Shown here: positions 1 to 8,003 of the stretch, in pieces
Position numbering within the stretch: position 1 is the stretch's first letter
Layout of the letters: each line of letters opens with the position of its first letter
DNA from: Parabacteroides sp. Marseille-P3160
GTDB lineage: Bacteria > Bacteroidota > Bacteroidia > Bacteroidales > Tannerellaceae
Assembly (NCBI RefSeq): GCF_900162725.1
Contig: NZ_LT799418.1
Span: 1,392,627 to 1,456,626 of the forward strand
Length of the DNA: 64,000 bases
Reading direction: 5' to 3'
The notes under the pieces: generated by a model
The model's input: only the letters and a program-made list of their open reading frames with translations
Database searches by the model: none
What the model was told of the DNA's origin: nothing
Position numbers and translations under genes: made by a program

Positions 1-629
1 CCGCATTCCCCGTGAAGCAGTTCGCCGAAAAGGCCTTCCCGCACCATCCGGAGGGAGGCCATCACGTCCCGCCGGTAGCAAACATTCTCCATGATATTCA
101 GATGGCTGCCCGTCGTTTCGGAGACATTCACCAAGTCCCAGCATTCTTCCAGCGTATTGGCGGCGGAAACTTCCACGCCTACGTACGGGACGCCGGCCTT
201 CATGGCGGCAACCGACATGGGGACGTGCCATTCCCACGGACTGGCTATGATCACGCAATCGAACTCCTCATTGTTCAGCATCTGCTCGAAAGCCCGTTCG
301 CTGCCGGTGTAAATCTTCGGCTCCGGGACATTGAATTTGGCAATATGTTTGAGTGTACGTTCCAGAGGTCCTTTCTGTATATCGCAAATGGCCACGATCT
401 TATTACCGGAGATCGCCAGTACATTATTGATATGCTCCTGGCAACGGGAGCCGGTACCTATAAAGCCGAAACGAAGTTTCCCATCGTCTTTTCCGGCCGC
501 TTTCTTCTTTTGTTGGGTTTCTGTGATTGATGTTTCTACGGCGGATGCATTTCCCGCGATGCTTAATCCGGCAGCAGCTATTCCCGCTGTTGTCATTTTT
601 TTGATAAAAGTTCTTCTTGTCTTCTCCAT
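1..629 (-). CDS. Gfo/Idh/MocA-fold protein, GH109-like (C-terminus beyond window)
   Basis: The N-terminal ~209 residues are present; the gene runs off the left edge. The start at 629 opens with a twin-arginine-like segment (RRTFIKK, then a hydrophobic AGIAAAGLSIAG stretch), so export is likely. A Rossmann nucleotide-binding motif follows (FGFIGTGS near residue 55, then VAICD). The segment GVEVSAANTLEECW followed by ENVCYRRD resembles GH109 alpha-N-acetylgalactosaminidases, which use bound NAD in an oxidative-elimination mechanism. It could equally be another secreted Gfo/Idh/MocA dehydrogenase, since the substrate-binding C-terminal domain is not visible. Confidence 0.75.
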   Translation of the reverse strand, partial: MEKTRRTFIKKMTTAGIAAAGLSIAGNASAVETSITETQQKKKAAGKDDGKLRFGFIGTGSRCQEHINNVLAISGNKIVAICDIQKGPLERTLKHIAKFNVPEPKIYTGSERAFEQMLNNEEFDCVIIASPWEWHVPMSVAAMKAGVPYVGVEVSAANTLEECWDLVNVSETTGSHLNIMENVCYRRDVMASLRMVREGLFGELLHGEC

Positions 630-669
630 TATTGAAGTTGTTTTACGTAATTTGTTTACAAAATGATAT

Positions 670-677
670 CAAATGTA
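670..677 (-). promoter_or_regulatory. Bacteroides-type -7 box (TACATTTG) for the GH109-like gene
   Basis: The minus strand reads TACATTTG, matching TAnnTTTG, about 40 nt upstream of the ATG at 629. A TTG lies about 20 nt further upstream. This is a motif match only. Confidence 0.5.
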
Positions 678-1025
678 TGTCTTTACTTTTTATGCCACAA
701 TATTAAGTAAAATATAGAGAAACTCCTGCAAATAGGATCATTTTTCATTTTAATTGTTTTATTTCTTTAAGGATTGATATTCCATAGGTAATGATCAATC
801 AGTGCTCGATAAATTTATGTTATTTTAATTTAAGGGCTCGTTTAAATTTTAATGGGATAAAATAAAAAAGGGTTTCAGTATCTGCCTGATAGATATTTTC
901 TTTGAAGCGACTAAACTAAAAGAAATAATAGATGATGATATTGAAACGTCCAAAATATTGGTAAATAATTATCAGGGCAAACTTTCCCCATTTGTTCGGA
1001 ATGTCCTCACTCCGTCGTGTTGGAA

Positions 1026-1116
1026 GCAAAGCTTCTGCTTTGCCTATTTTTAAAAAAGGATAATCATTGCGAGGCGGGAGCCTCGCTTTTATCACCGACG
1101 GAAGCTGGAGCTTCCG
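1026..1116. repeat. Three successive short palindromes
   Basis: Three perfect inverted repeats follow each other: GCAAAGC/GCTTTGC (1026-1043), GCGAGGC/GCCTCGC (1069-1086) and CGGAAGCT/AGCTTCCG (1099-1116), with loops of 4, 4 and 2 nt. The first two are followed by T-rich runs and could act as terminators on the plus strand. The right arm of the third merges into the first CRISPR-like repeat. The rest of 630-1292 is AT-rich and shows no convincing gene. Confidence 0.6.
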
Positions 1117-1269
1117 CCGAACATAACAAGAGTTTAAATCCGGAATCAGGGCGCGGGCATGTCCCATATCGATGCTTCCGCCGAACATAACAAGAGTTTA
1201 AATAGGAGGAGCTACTGGATGATGAAGTGCCGGGAATCAGCTTCCGCCGAACATAATAGGAGTTTAAAT
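1110..1269. CRISPR. Candidate mini CRISPR array, three 30-bp repeats, no cas genes in window
   Basis: Near-identical 30-bp repeats start GCTTCCGCCGAACATAAC and end GAGTTTAAAT. They lie at 1110-1139, 1174-1203 and 1240-1269. The first two are identical and the third has two substitutions. The spacers are 34 and 36 nt and unrelated to each other, apart from a short CGGAATCAG-like string in both. Regular spacing, unique spacers and a degenerate terminal repeat fit an orphan or relic CRISPR array. The small size, lack of nearby cas genes and overlap with a palindrome leave open an ordinary direct-repeat element. Confidence 0.5.
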
Positions 1270-1292
1270 GCGAATTTGCCCTATTGATATTA

Positions 1293-2168
1293 TTATTTTA
1301 AAAAGCGTTCGGTAATGCCGCCGAAGGCGTCGATACGGCGGTCGCGGAAGAAAGGCCACCAACGGCGGACTTGCTCCGTCCGGGTTCGGTCGATTTCAAC
1401 GATTTGTATTTCTTCCTTATCACCCGATAATTCGCAGAGTAGTTCTCCCTGGGGGCCGCAGGCGAAGCTGTTGCCCCAAAACCGGATGCCGTTCGTCTGT
1501 CCGGAGGGATCGGGCTCATGACCGGTACGGTTGACTGCGATCACCGGGAGCCCATTGGCTACGGCATGCCCGCGCTGAACGGTTTTCCACGCATTCAACT
1601 GGCGGATTTTCTCGTCTTCCGGGTCGGCGCTTTCCCAACCGATTGCCGTTGGATAGATCAATAGTTCGGCTCCCCGCATGGCCATCAGCCGGGCGGCTTC
1701 GGGATACCACTGATCCCAGCAGACCAATACGCCCAGGCGGCCGGCTGAAGTGTCGATCGGTTCGAAACCCAGGTCTCCGGGCGTGAAGTAAAACTTTTCA
1801 TAGTAAGCGGGATCATCCGGAATATGCATTTTACGGTATTTCCCGGCGATACGGCCGTCTTTCTCCAGCACGACTGCCGTATTGTGGAAAAGTCCGGGAG
1901 CCCGTTTCTCGAATAGGGAAAGGATCAGGACGGCGCCCAATTCTTTTGCCAATGCTCCGAATATCTCCGTAGACGGGCCCGGAATCGTTTCCGCAAGGTC
2001 GAATAGACGGGTGTCTTCGGTCTGGCAGAAGTAGAGACTATTGTGCAGTTCCTGCAGGACGATCAGCTCGGCCCCCTCTCCGGCGCATTGCCTGATATGG
2101 GATTTTAGCTTTTCGATATTGGTTTGTATGTCAGGACTGTTCGCCTGTTGTATGATTCCGACTTTCAT
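1293..2168 (-). CDS. aguB: N-carbamoylputrescine amidase
   Basis: This 291-residue carbon-nitrogen (nitrilase-superfamily) hydrolase has the catalytic triad visible as E40 (VLQELHN), K113 (YRKMHIP) and C150 (VLVCWDQWYP). It removes the carbamoyl group of N-carbamoylputrescine to give putrescine, CO2 and ammonia in the cytosol. The length and the WDQWYPEAARL motif are typical of the AguB subfamily. It follows the agmatine deiminase gene by only 3 nt on the same strand, so the two form an operon for making putrescine from agmatine. Confidence 0.95.
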   Translation of the reverse strand: MKVGIIQQANSPDIQTNIEKLKSHIRQCAGEGAELIVLQELHNSLYFCQTEDTRLFDLAETIPGPSTEIFGALAKELGAVLILSLFEKRAPGLFHNTAVVLEKDGRIAGKYRKMHIPDDPAYYEKFYFTPGDLGFEPIDTSAGRLGVLVCWDQWYPEAARLMAMRGAELLIYPTAIGWESADPEDEKIRQLNAWKTVQRGHAVANGLPVIAVNRTGHEPDPSGQTNGIRFWGNSFACGPQGELLCELSGDKEEIQIVEIDRTRTEQVRRWWPFFRDRRIDAFGGITERFLK

Positions 2169-2171
2169 CTT

Positions 2172-3215
2172 TTATTTCTCTTTTATATTAAGAAATCCTT
2201 CCGGATACTGCATGGTGATACAATGCAAGGATCCGTGTTGTTTGATCAAAGGTAGGCAATTTATTCCGATTATCTCCCGATCCGGGAAGGCTTGTTGCAA
2301 TGCCGCCTTCGCAACCTCATCCTTCGGCGAATCGTAGAAGGGAACCAGCACGGCGCCGTTAATGATCAGGAAATTGGCATAGGTGGCAGGCAGGCGTTCG
2401 CCGTTCCATTCCACCTTGTCGGCCATCGGAAGCGGGATGAGCCGGTAGGGCTGTCCTGTCGCTGTACGGAAGGATTTTAGTTGTTCTTCCATGAGGGATA
2501 ACTCGGCAAAATGCTCGTCCTCTTCCTCCGTGCATTGTACGTAGGCAATCGTGTCTGCATCGCAGAAGCGGGCGAGGGTATCGATATGGCTGTCCGTATC
2601 GTCTCCCGCAAGGTAACCGCTCTCCAGCCAGAGGATGCGCTTCAGCCCGAAAATCTCCTTCAGATGGACTTCCAGTTGTTCTTTTGAAAGATATTCGTTC
2701 CGGTTGGGCGAAGAAAGGCATTCTACAGTGGTCAGCAACGTGCCCTGCCCGTCCGACTCGATGCTTCCTCCTTCCAGGACGATCGGTATCAGGCTGAGCG
2801 GAACCACCCCTTCGGCAAAAGTGTCGTTCTCCACGAGCTTACGGTTGATCAGGTTGTCATGATTAGCAGGGAACTTCAGCCCCCAGCCATTGAAAACGAA
2901 ATCGTAGAGGGTCGGTACGCCGTCTTCAAAGACGGAAATTCCGCCGTGGTCGCGGGCCCAGGTATCGTTCGTCTCCATTTCCCTGAAAAGGACCCGGCTA
3001 TAGTCCACCTTTCCGAGCTGCCTCTGTACCTCCTTCTCATCGGTGCAGACAATCAGCAGGCATTCTTGTTTTAAAATCTCCTTGGCAATCCGGACGAAAC
3101 AGGAGGTGACTTCGTTCAGGATAGGGGCCCAATCGGTCTGTTTATGCGGCCAGGTCAACTGTACTCCGCTTTGCGGATACCATTCGGCAGGGAAAGTTAT
3201 ATTTTCGCTCAGCAT
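2172..3215 (-). CDS. aguA: Agmatine deiminase
   Basis: This 347-residue Porphyromonas-type peptidyl-arginine-deiminase/agmatine deiminase family protein hydrolyses agmatine to N-carbamoylputrescine and ammonia. Visible family motifs are NDTWARDHG (substrate-binding Asp), GGSIESDG, HIDTLARF with the catalytic His, and the nucleophilic Cys near residue 332 (HGSLHC). It is first in the aguA-aguB operon and divergent from oxyR, with about 160 bp between them. The ATG at 3215 is supported by a -7 box about 32 nt upstream. Confidence 0.95.
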   Translation of the reverse strand: MLSENITFPAEWYPQSGVQLTWPHKQTDWAPILNEVTSCFVRIAKEILKQECLLIVCTDEKEVQRQLGKVDYSRVLFREMETNDTWARDHGGISVFEDGVPTLYDFVFNGWGLKFPANHDNLINRKLVENDTFAEGVVPLSLIPIVLEGGSIESDGQGTLLTTVECLSSPNRNEYLSKEQLEVHLKEIFGLKRILWLESGYLAGDDTDSHIDTLARFCDADTIAYVQCTEEEDEHFAELSLMEEQLKSFRTATGQPYRLIPLPMADKVEWNGERLPATYANFLIINGAVLVPFYDSPKDEVAKAALQQAFPDREIIGINCLPLIKQHGSLHCITMQYPEGFLNIKEK

Positions 3216-3246
3216 AATTTATTAATAATCGAAGTGTTTAACCGGA

Positions 3247-3254
3247 CAAAGGTA
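3247..3254 (-). promoter_or_regulatory. -7 box (TACCTTTG) of aguAB
   Basis: The minus strand reads TACCTTTG, a full match to TAnnTTTG, about 32 nt upstream of the aguA start. No clear -33 TTTG was found. Confidence 0.55.
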
Positions 3255-3314
3255 ACTATTTTAAGTTTTGCCACTGCCCTGACAGAAAAAAGGATATACT
3301 CCGATTGTTTTTAT

Positions 3315-3322
3315 TACCTTTG
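3315..3322 (+). promoter_or_regulatory. -7 box (TACCTTTG) of oxyR
   Basis: The plus strand reads TACCTTTG, 53 nt upstream of the oxyR ATG. The same 8-mer serves aguA on the other strand, so the shared intergenic region carries two divergent promoters only about 60 bp apart. Confidence 0.55.
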
Positions 3323-3374
3323 TACGCATATGTCATTCGGAATCACTCTTTATGCTATATAAAAAACTGGAAAT

Positions 3375-4301
3375 ATGACGATACAACAATTGGAGTACGT
3401 TTTGGCTGTGGATACTTGCCGTCATTTCGGACGGGCGGCCGAACTTTGCCGGGTCACGCAACCTACGCTGAGTATGATGATTCAAAAACTGGAAGACGAA
3501 CTGAATGTTAAACTTTTTGACCGCAGTATGCAACCCATCAAACCTACGCCCGCCGGCCGCAAGGTTATCGAACAGGCAAGGGTTGTCATTCACCAGGCCT
3601 CCTTGATCAAAGACATTGTCAGCGAGGAAGAACAGTCGCTTAAAGGTACCTTTACCCTCGCCATTCTTCCGACGATCGCTCCCTATCTACTGCCCCGCTT
3701 TATCCAACAACTGACCTCCAATCATCCGGAACTGGATATCCGTTTTGTCGAAATGAAGACGGCAAAGACTGTGAACGCTCTGCTGAACGGAGAGGTGGAT
3801 GCCGGCATCATTGCTTCCAGGGAAGATGAAGATCTGTTGAACAACCAAACTTTGTATTATGAACAGTTCCTCGGCTATATTTCACGGAACGAGCCTGTCT
3901 TTAAACACGAATTGATCCGTTCGGCGGATATCAGCCAGGAACGCCTGTGGCTGTTGGACGAAGGACATTGCTTCCGTGATCAGTTGATGCGTTTTTGCCA
4001 GATGGAGAAGGTGAAACTTCGCCAGGCCGCTTACCAGTTGGGCAGTATGGAGACTTTTATGCGGATGGTGGAAAGCGGCAACGGAATCACCTTTATCCCG
4101 GAACTTGCTTCCCTGCAATTGCATTCTGAGCAATTGGAACTGGTTCGTCCTTTTGCCATTCCGAAGCCGGCGCGTGAGATCGTATTTGTCACCCGCAAAG
4201 ACTTTGTGCGCCATACCTTGGCCCAGAAGTTGATTGATAGCGTGAAAGCCTCGGTCCCGAAGTCAATGCTCAGCGTCCAGGCCGGAGTCAAGGTAGTCTG
4301 A
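3375..4301 (+). CDS. oxyR: OxyR, peroxide-sensing LysR-type regulator
   Basis: This 308-residue LysR-family protein has an N-terminal winged helix-turn-helix (about residues 1-60, with HFGRAAELCRVTQPTLS) and a LysR substrate-binding domain. The redox pair falls in GHCFRDQLMRFC at C199 and C208, the same numbers as the disulphide-forming cysteines of E. coli OxyR. H2O2 oxidises this pair and switches the protein to activate catalase, peroxiredoxin and Dps genes. Autoregulation and effects on divergent aguAB are plausible but inferred. Confidence 0.95.
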   Translation: MTIQQLEYVLAVDTCRHFGRAAELCRVTQPTLSMMIQKLEDELNVKLFDRSMQPIKPTPAGRKVIEQARVVIHQASLIKDIVSEEEQSLKGTFTLAILPTIAPYLLPRFIQQLTSNHPELDIRFVEMKTAKTVNALLNGEVDAGIIASREDEDLLNNQTLYYEQFLGYISRNEPVFKHELIRSADISQERLWLLDEGHCFRDQLMRFCQMEKVKLRQAAYQLGSMETFMRMVESGNGITFIPELASLQLHSEQLELVRPFAIPKPAREIVFVTRKDFVRHTLAQKLIDSVKASVPKSMLSVQAGVKVV

Positions 4302-4370
4302 TGCTTCTCTCTCCGTAAATAACTTTATACTTGTTGGGAATGGAATGATGGCGTAACAAGCTTCAGATAT

Positions 4371-5195
4371 ATGAAAATAGGAATCGATTTAGGAGGAACG
4401 AATGTCCGTGCCGGCTTAATAGAAAAAGGAGAAATCCGACGGAAAATAATGGAACCGACAAAGGCTCATCTTTCCGAAGCGGGAGTGTTGGCGCAGATAG
4501 AGGGGATTATACGGCAGTTGCTTACGCCGGAAGTAAAAGGCATCGGCATCGGTGTGCCTTCGGTAGTCGATGCGGAGACCGGTACGGTGTATAATGTGGC
4601 GAATATACCTTCGTGGAAGGAGGTTCCATTGAAAAAGATTTTATCGAAAGAATTCGGTCTCCCCGTCGGCGTAAATAACGATTGCAATTGCTTTGCTTTG
4701 GGCGAATGCTATTTCGGTGAAGGCAAAGGCTATAAAGATCTGGTTTGCGTGGCCCTGGGAACTGGCGTAGGAGCCGGGCTTATCATCGATGGCAAATTGT
4801 TTTGCGGGAATAATACCGGTGCGGGAGAGATCGGCTGCCTGCCTTATCTGGAACAAAACTATGAGTATTATTGCGGCAGCGCCTTTTTCTCCGAGATGTA
4901 CCGCCTTACGGGAAAAGAAGCCTACGAACGGGCCTGGAACGGAGATCCGTACGCCCTTCGCCTTTGGAAAGAGATCGGTCTGCATATCGGCGAATTAGTC
5001 AAGGCCATCTTGTTTGCCTACGATCCGCAGGCTATCATTTTCGGCGGAAGCATTTCCCAAGCCTATGAATATTTTGCTCCTCGTATGCACGAATGCCTTG
5101 CCGGTTTCCCCTATCCGGAAACCGTCCGTAAGGTAAAGATTCTTGTATCTAAGCAAGAAGATATAGCTTTGTTGGGCGCTTCCATGCTGGTATAA
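4371..5195 (+). CDS. ROK family sugar kinase
   Basis: This 274-residue protein starts with the ATP-binding motif GIDLGGTNVRAGLI and has GIGVPSVVD, NNDCNCFALGE (catalytic Asp) and GTGVGAGLI motifs of ROK kinases. The usual zinc ligands (a His, then CxCGxxGC) are incomplete: GEIGC replaces GEIGH and only YYCGS remains. Glucokinase, allokinase or N-acetylmannosamine kinase are all possible and the substrate cannot be named. The gene lies 69 bp after oxyR on the same strand, with no evidence of a shared role. Confidence 0.85.
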   Translation: MKIGIDLGGTNVRAGLIEKGEIRRKIMEPTKAHLSEAGVLAQIEGIIRQLLTPEVKGIGIGVPSVVDAETGTVYNVANIPSWKEVPLKKILSKEFGLPVGVNNDCNCFALGECYFGEGKGYKDLVCVALGTGVGAGLIIDGKLFCGNNTGAGEIGCLPYLEQNYEYYCGSAFFSEMYRLTGKEAYERAWNGDPYALRLWKEIGLHIGELVKAILFAYDPQAIIFGGSISQAYEYFAPRMHECLAGFPYPETVRKVKILVSKQEDIALLGASMLV

Positions 5196-5267
5196 GTACA
5201 TTGAGAAGAGTCTCGAAGTGTTTTTCAGGTCATACCAGCTCACTTTAAGCCGTTACTAAAAAAGTGG

Positions 5268-5291
5268 TTTCAATTTATATTAGAATTGAAA
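5268..5291. terminator. Weak inverted repeat between convergent genes
   Basis: TTTCAATT pairs with AATTGAAA across an 8-nt loop in the gap between the convergent ROK and AlbA_2 genes. The stem is AT-only apart from one pair in each arm, so terminator function is tentative. Confidence 0.35.
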
Positions 5292-5362
5292 TGTGCTGAA
5301 AATAAATTAATTTATTGATTATCAGTATATAGCTTGATTTATAGCGATGTTTTATTTTTCTA

Positions 5363-7012
5363 TTATTTTTTTTTAGCCAAACAATAAGTACGGTTTCGCT
5401 TTCCACCAAAAGCAATTATATTTCCACGTTCAACCATCCGATATACAGCTTTTTGAATATCTTCTCTGGGAACTTCCTTTATCCGATTTTGTACATCAGA
5501 CATTTTACTTTCTCCATTATATTTCAGATCTTCCTCGATCAATGCTTCCAATTTGAATGGCTCAATCGTTTTCAAGGTCGGGATAATGCCTAATTTAGCC
5601 GATGCGAAAAGTTCCGGATTCAACAAATATTCTGTTCCTTTCTTAACTCCACGTGTAATAATAATTCTTTTCTCCTGCAAACTTCCCATCCAAGTTCTTA
5701 TACGGTCTTGAGAAGTCAATTGTAACCTGTCTGATAGTTGAGTCGTAAGAATTTTATGTTCTGTTGCAATAATTCCTAAAGTGATATATTCTTTTTGGGT
5801 GAGTTGAAAGTGTTTGTCTATATAATCAAGGATGGACAATACTTCATTATCAACGATTCCCGAAAATACGGTAACGGCTACTTTCGTAATAGAACTTTCA
5901 ACAATTGGTAGTTGCTTGCCATCACGAGCTAACTTTTCATAAACTAGATCATAACCTGAACCTTCACCTTCCATTAAATCTAAATCATGGAATGTCTGTA
6001 TTAAATGGGGATTCCGACGTGAACGTTCATGTAAAATATTATGTTCGGTAATTCCGAGAGGTAAACCTCCTGGACTGGTAATAACAAATTTATCAGGATA
6101 GACTTCAATAAAGATATCCCCTGAAATAGTAAATCTTTTATGAGCCATTGCATTAACTAATAATTCCCGGATTACCTCTTTTGGGTAATTGCGAATTTGT
6201 TTGCGGAATAGTCCGTCGGATATTTCAGTGGTATAAGTGAGTTCTATCGCATTTTTCTCTATATTTAATAAAAGTTGTTTGGGCGAGAATTGATGGAAAT
6301 GCCAATCTGTCTTTCGTATTTTTTCTCCGTTCGTATTATATACGATATATTGAACCGTTATTGGATACGCAAGTCTGGCCCTTTGAGCAGGCGTTCCCAT
6401 CCAAAGGACTCCTAAATTTGTAAGTATTCCATCCTCTGTAATAAGCTGGTAATAGGATAAAATTTCATTATTGTCTTTGTTTTTAATGAAATCCGATATT
6501 TTTGGAGAATTACGAATATCATTTAGAAATTCTGTTTTAGCTTTTTCGTCAGCGTTATTTAAAGATGTTTTTGTTGGGACTAATTCCCATTGGAAAGCGT
6601 TTTTATCAGCCGCAAGGCTTGTTAAATCTTCACCTGAAACCGGCATACATTTATCTGTGATACGAATAAAGACTTTACCGGAGGTCGTTGTCGCTATTGT
6701 CCTGGAAGTCGGCAATATTCGAAATTTGAAGAATTGTCCGCTGTTTTCGTGCGTAATGATTTCAGGATTAACAAAACCTACGCTATCAGTTAATGAACGT
6801 AACCTTGAAACAACCTTATTCATTTCATCCGGGTCTATTTTTTGATATGGAGGCGGTTCTGTTTTTCCGTCTGAAATTCCCGCAATGATCCATCCTCCCT
6901 GGGCATTGGCAAAAGCCACGCATTCTTCTGCAATATCAGAAAGAACGGCTTTTTTCCCAAACAGTTTATCTATCCTTTTGTATTCAATATTTTTATCTTC
7001 GTAAAATTCCAT
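5363..7012 (-). CDS. AlbA_2/Schlafen-type domain protein with HATPase_c_4-like and winged-helix regions
   Basis: This is about 549 residues from the ATG at 7012 (MEFYEDKN). A longer reading frame back to 7039 would need a TTG start. The N-terminal domain (about 1-150) has the AlbA_2 pattern NIEYKR...CVAFANAQGGWIIAGISD. The middle (ELLVNAMAHKRF, GLPLGITEHN, RSRRNPHLIQ) matches the ATP-binding-like region of this family. The C-terminus contains at least one winged helix (about 400-450). Proteins of this build are usually called transcriptional regulators or RNA/DNA-binding proteins and are common in accessory regions. The target is unknown. Confidence 0.8.
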   Translation of the reverse strand: MEFYEDKNIEYKRIDKLFGKKAVLSDIAEECVAFANAQGGWIIAGISDGKTEPPPYQKIDPDEMNKVVSRLRSLTDSVGFVNPEIITHENSGQFFKFRILPTSRTIATTTSGKVFIRITDKCMPVSGEDLTSLAADKNAFQWELVPTKTSLNNADEKAKTEFLNDIRNSPKISDFIKNKDNNEILSYYQLITEDGILTNLGVLWMGTPAQRARLAYPITVQYIVYNTNGEKIRKTDWHFHQFSPKQLLLNIEKNAIELTYTTEISDGLFRKQIRNYPKEVIRELLVNAMAHKRFTISGDIFIEVYPDKFVITSPGGLPLGITEHNILHERSRRNPHLIQTFHDLDLMEGEGSGYDLVYEKLARDGKQLPIVESSITKVAVTVFSGIVDNEVLSILDYIDKHFQLTQKEYITLGIIATEHKILTTQLSDRLQLTSQDRIRTWMGSLQEKRIIITRGVKKGTEYLLNPELFASAKLGIIPTLKTIEPFKLEALIEEDLKYNGESKMSDVQNRIKEVPREDIQKAVYRMVERGNIIAFGGKRNRTYCLAKKK

Positions 7013-7054
7013 AAGCAATACCGTTAATACGATCAACAAAAATACAGATAACTT

Positions 7055-7801
7055 TTATATATGTAACCTGGTAAGTTCCTTATTAATGAGATCTGTTGCC
7101 GTTTGGAGGGCCTTGACTATTTTGCTCTTTTCAGTTTTCCCGAAACGCAAGTCCGGCAAATAAATACCTAAGCTTGCAATTACCGTGTCTTTCTTGAATA
7201 AGGGGGTTGCCAATCCGATCACATGGTTTTTGTTACAAGTTATCTCAAACTTCTTCGTCCTTATCTCGTCCAGAAGATGGATCAAATCTGTTTTGGTCTT
7301 TACTTCCGGCCAATCCTCTTCCGAAGGCAATCCGATTCTTTGCACAAAGTCATCCAGCTCTTTCGGAGAATAGAAAGCCAGGATCATCCGGCCGGTAGTT
7401 GCTCTATATACGGATGATTCCTGTGCTGTTTTCACTTGGACTTCATGATTGCAGGGGATTTCCTTCAATAGAATACGTTTATCATTCTTTATGGCGGATA
7501 AGATTACCGTTTCATTAATTTCATTTGCCAGATCTTCCATAGAAGCTTTGGATACATTCAGCAGTTCTACGTTGTAGTAATTTGCATTGGTGAGTCGGTA
7601 GGCCATGTAACCTAATTTATATCCTTTCTTTGCAGCCGTTTGTTCTACATAATCACGATTCACTAATGTTTTTAAAATATTAGCGCAAGTACCATGGTTT
7701 AGTCCCAGTGAATCGGCAATTTCGGAAAGTCCTACTTCTTTTTCCGGATTCTTAGCAATTATTTCAAGAATGTTCAATGCTCTATTAACAACCTGTATCA
7801 T
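7055..7801 (-). CDS. IclR family transcriptional regulator
   Basis: This is 248 residues from the ATG at 7801 (MIQVVNRALNIL); the frame extends further only through a TTG. The N-terminal winged helix (about 1-60: SEIADSLGLNHGTCANILKTL) is followed by an IclR effector domain (ATTGRMILAFYS, then GLATPLF and ASLGIYLP). IclR proteins such as KdgR sense small organic acids including 2-keto-3-deoxy sugar acids. It is divergent from the SusC gene, so it is the likely regulator of the oxidative sugar locus that follows. The role and effector are inferred. Confidence 0.88.
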   Translation of the reverse strand: MIQVVNRALNILEIIAKNPEKEVGLSEIADSLGLNHGTCANILKTLVNRDYVEQTAAKKGYKLGYMAYRLTNANYYNVELLNVSKASMEDLANEINETVILSAIKNDKRILLKEIPCNHEVQVKTAQESSVYRATTGRMILAFYSPKELDDFVQRIGLPSEEDWPEVKTKTDLIHLLDEIRTKKFEITCNKNHVIGLATPLFKKDTVIASLGIYLPDLRFGKTEKSKIVKALQTATDLINKELTRLHI

Positions 7802-7819
7802 GAGTTTAATTTTATAATG

Positions 7820-7827
7820 CAAAATTA
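7820..7827 (-). promoter_or_regulatory. -7 box (TAATTTTG) of the IclR gene
   Basis: The minus strand reads TAATTTTG about 19 nt upstream of the ATG at 7801, giving a very short 5' leader. Confidence 0.5.
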
Positions 7828-7926
7828 TAGCTATTTTTGAGATAACTTGTATTTTCGTCTTTAATATATGAAAAAAGCCCTTATTTTATGTTTAAAGGCA
7901 TGTTTATAAAATTTTTGTCCTGATTG

Positions 7927-7958
7927 TTTGCATATAATATGATGGTGTATTAATATTG
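7927..7958 (+). promoter_or_regulatory. Promoter of the SusC operon
   Basis: TTTG (7927-7930) and TAATATTG (7951-7958) are 20 bp apart, close to the Bacteroides -33/-7 arrangement with one mismatch in the -7 box. The start codon is at 8004, giving a leader of roughly 40 nt. The 7830-7930 stretch between the divergent promoters is the likely operator region. Confidence 0.55.
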
Positions 7959-8003
7959 CAATGTAAAAGTTACTTTTATATTATAAACTTAAATCACTAT
8001 TTC

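Noticed and set aside
916-1188. Minus-strand 90-codon open frame over the palindromes and CRISPR-like repeats
   Set aside because: It is made of repeat and hairpin sequence, has no family resemblance and no promoter.
5363-7039. Longer start (TTG) for the AlbA_2 protein
   Set aside because: ATG at 7012 matches the family's beginning more closely; the extra nine residues are hydrophobic and unlike the family.
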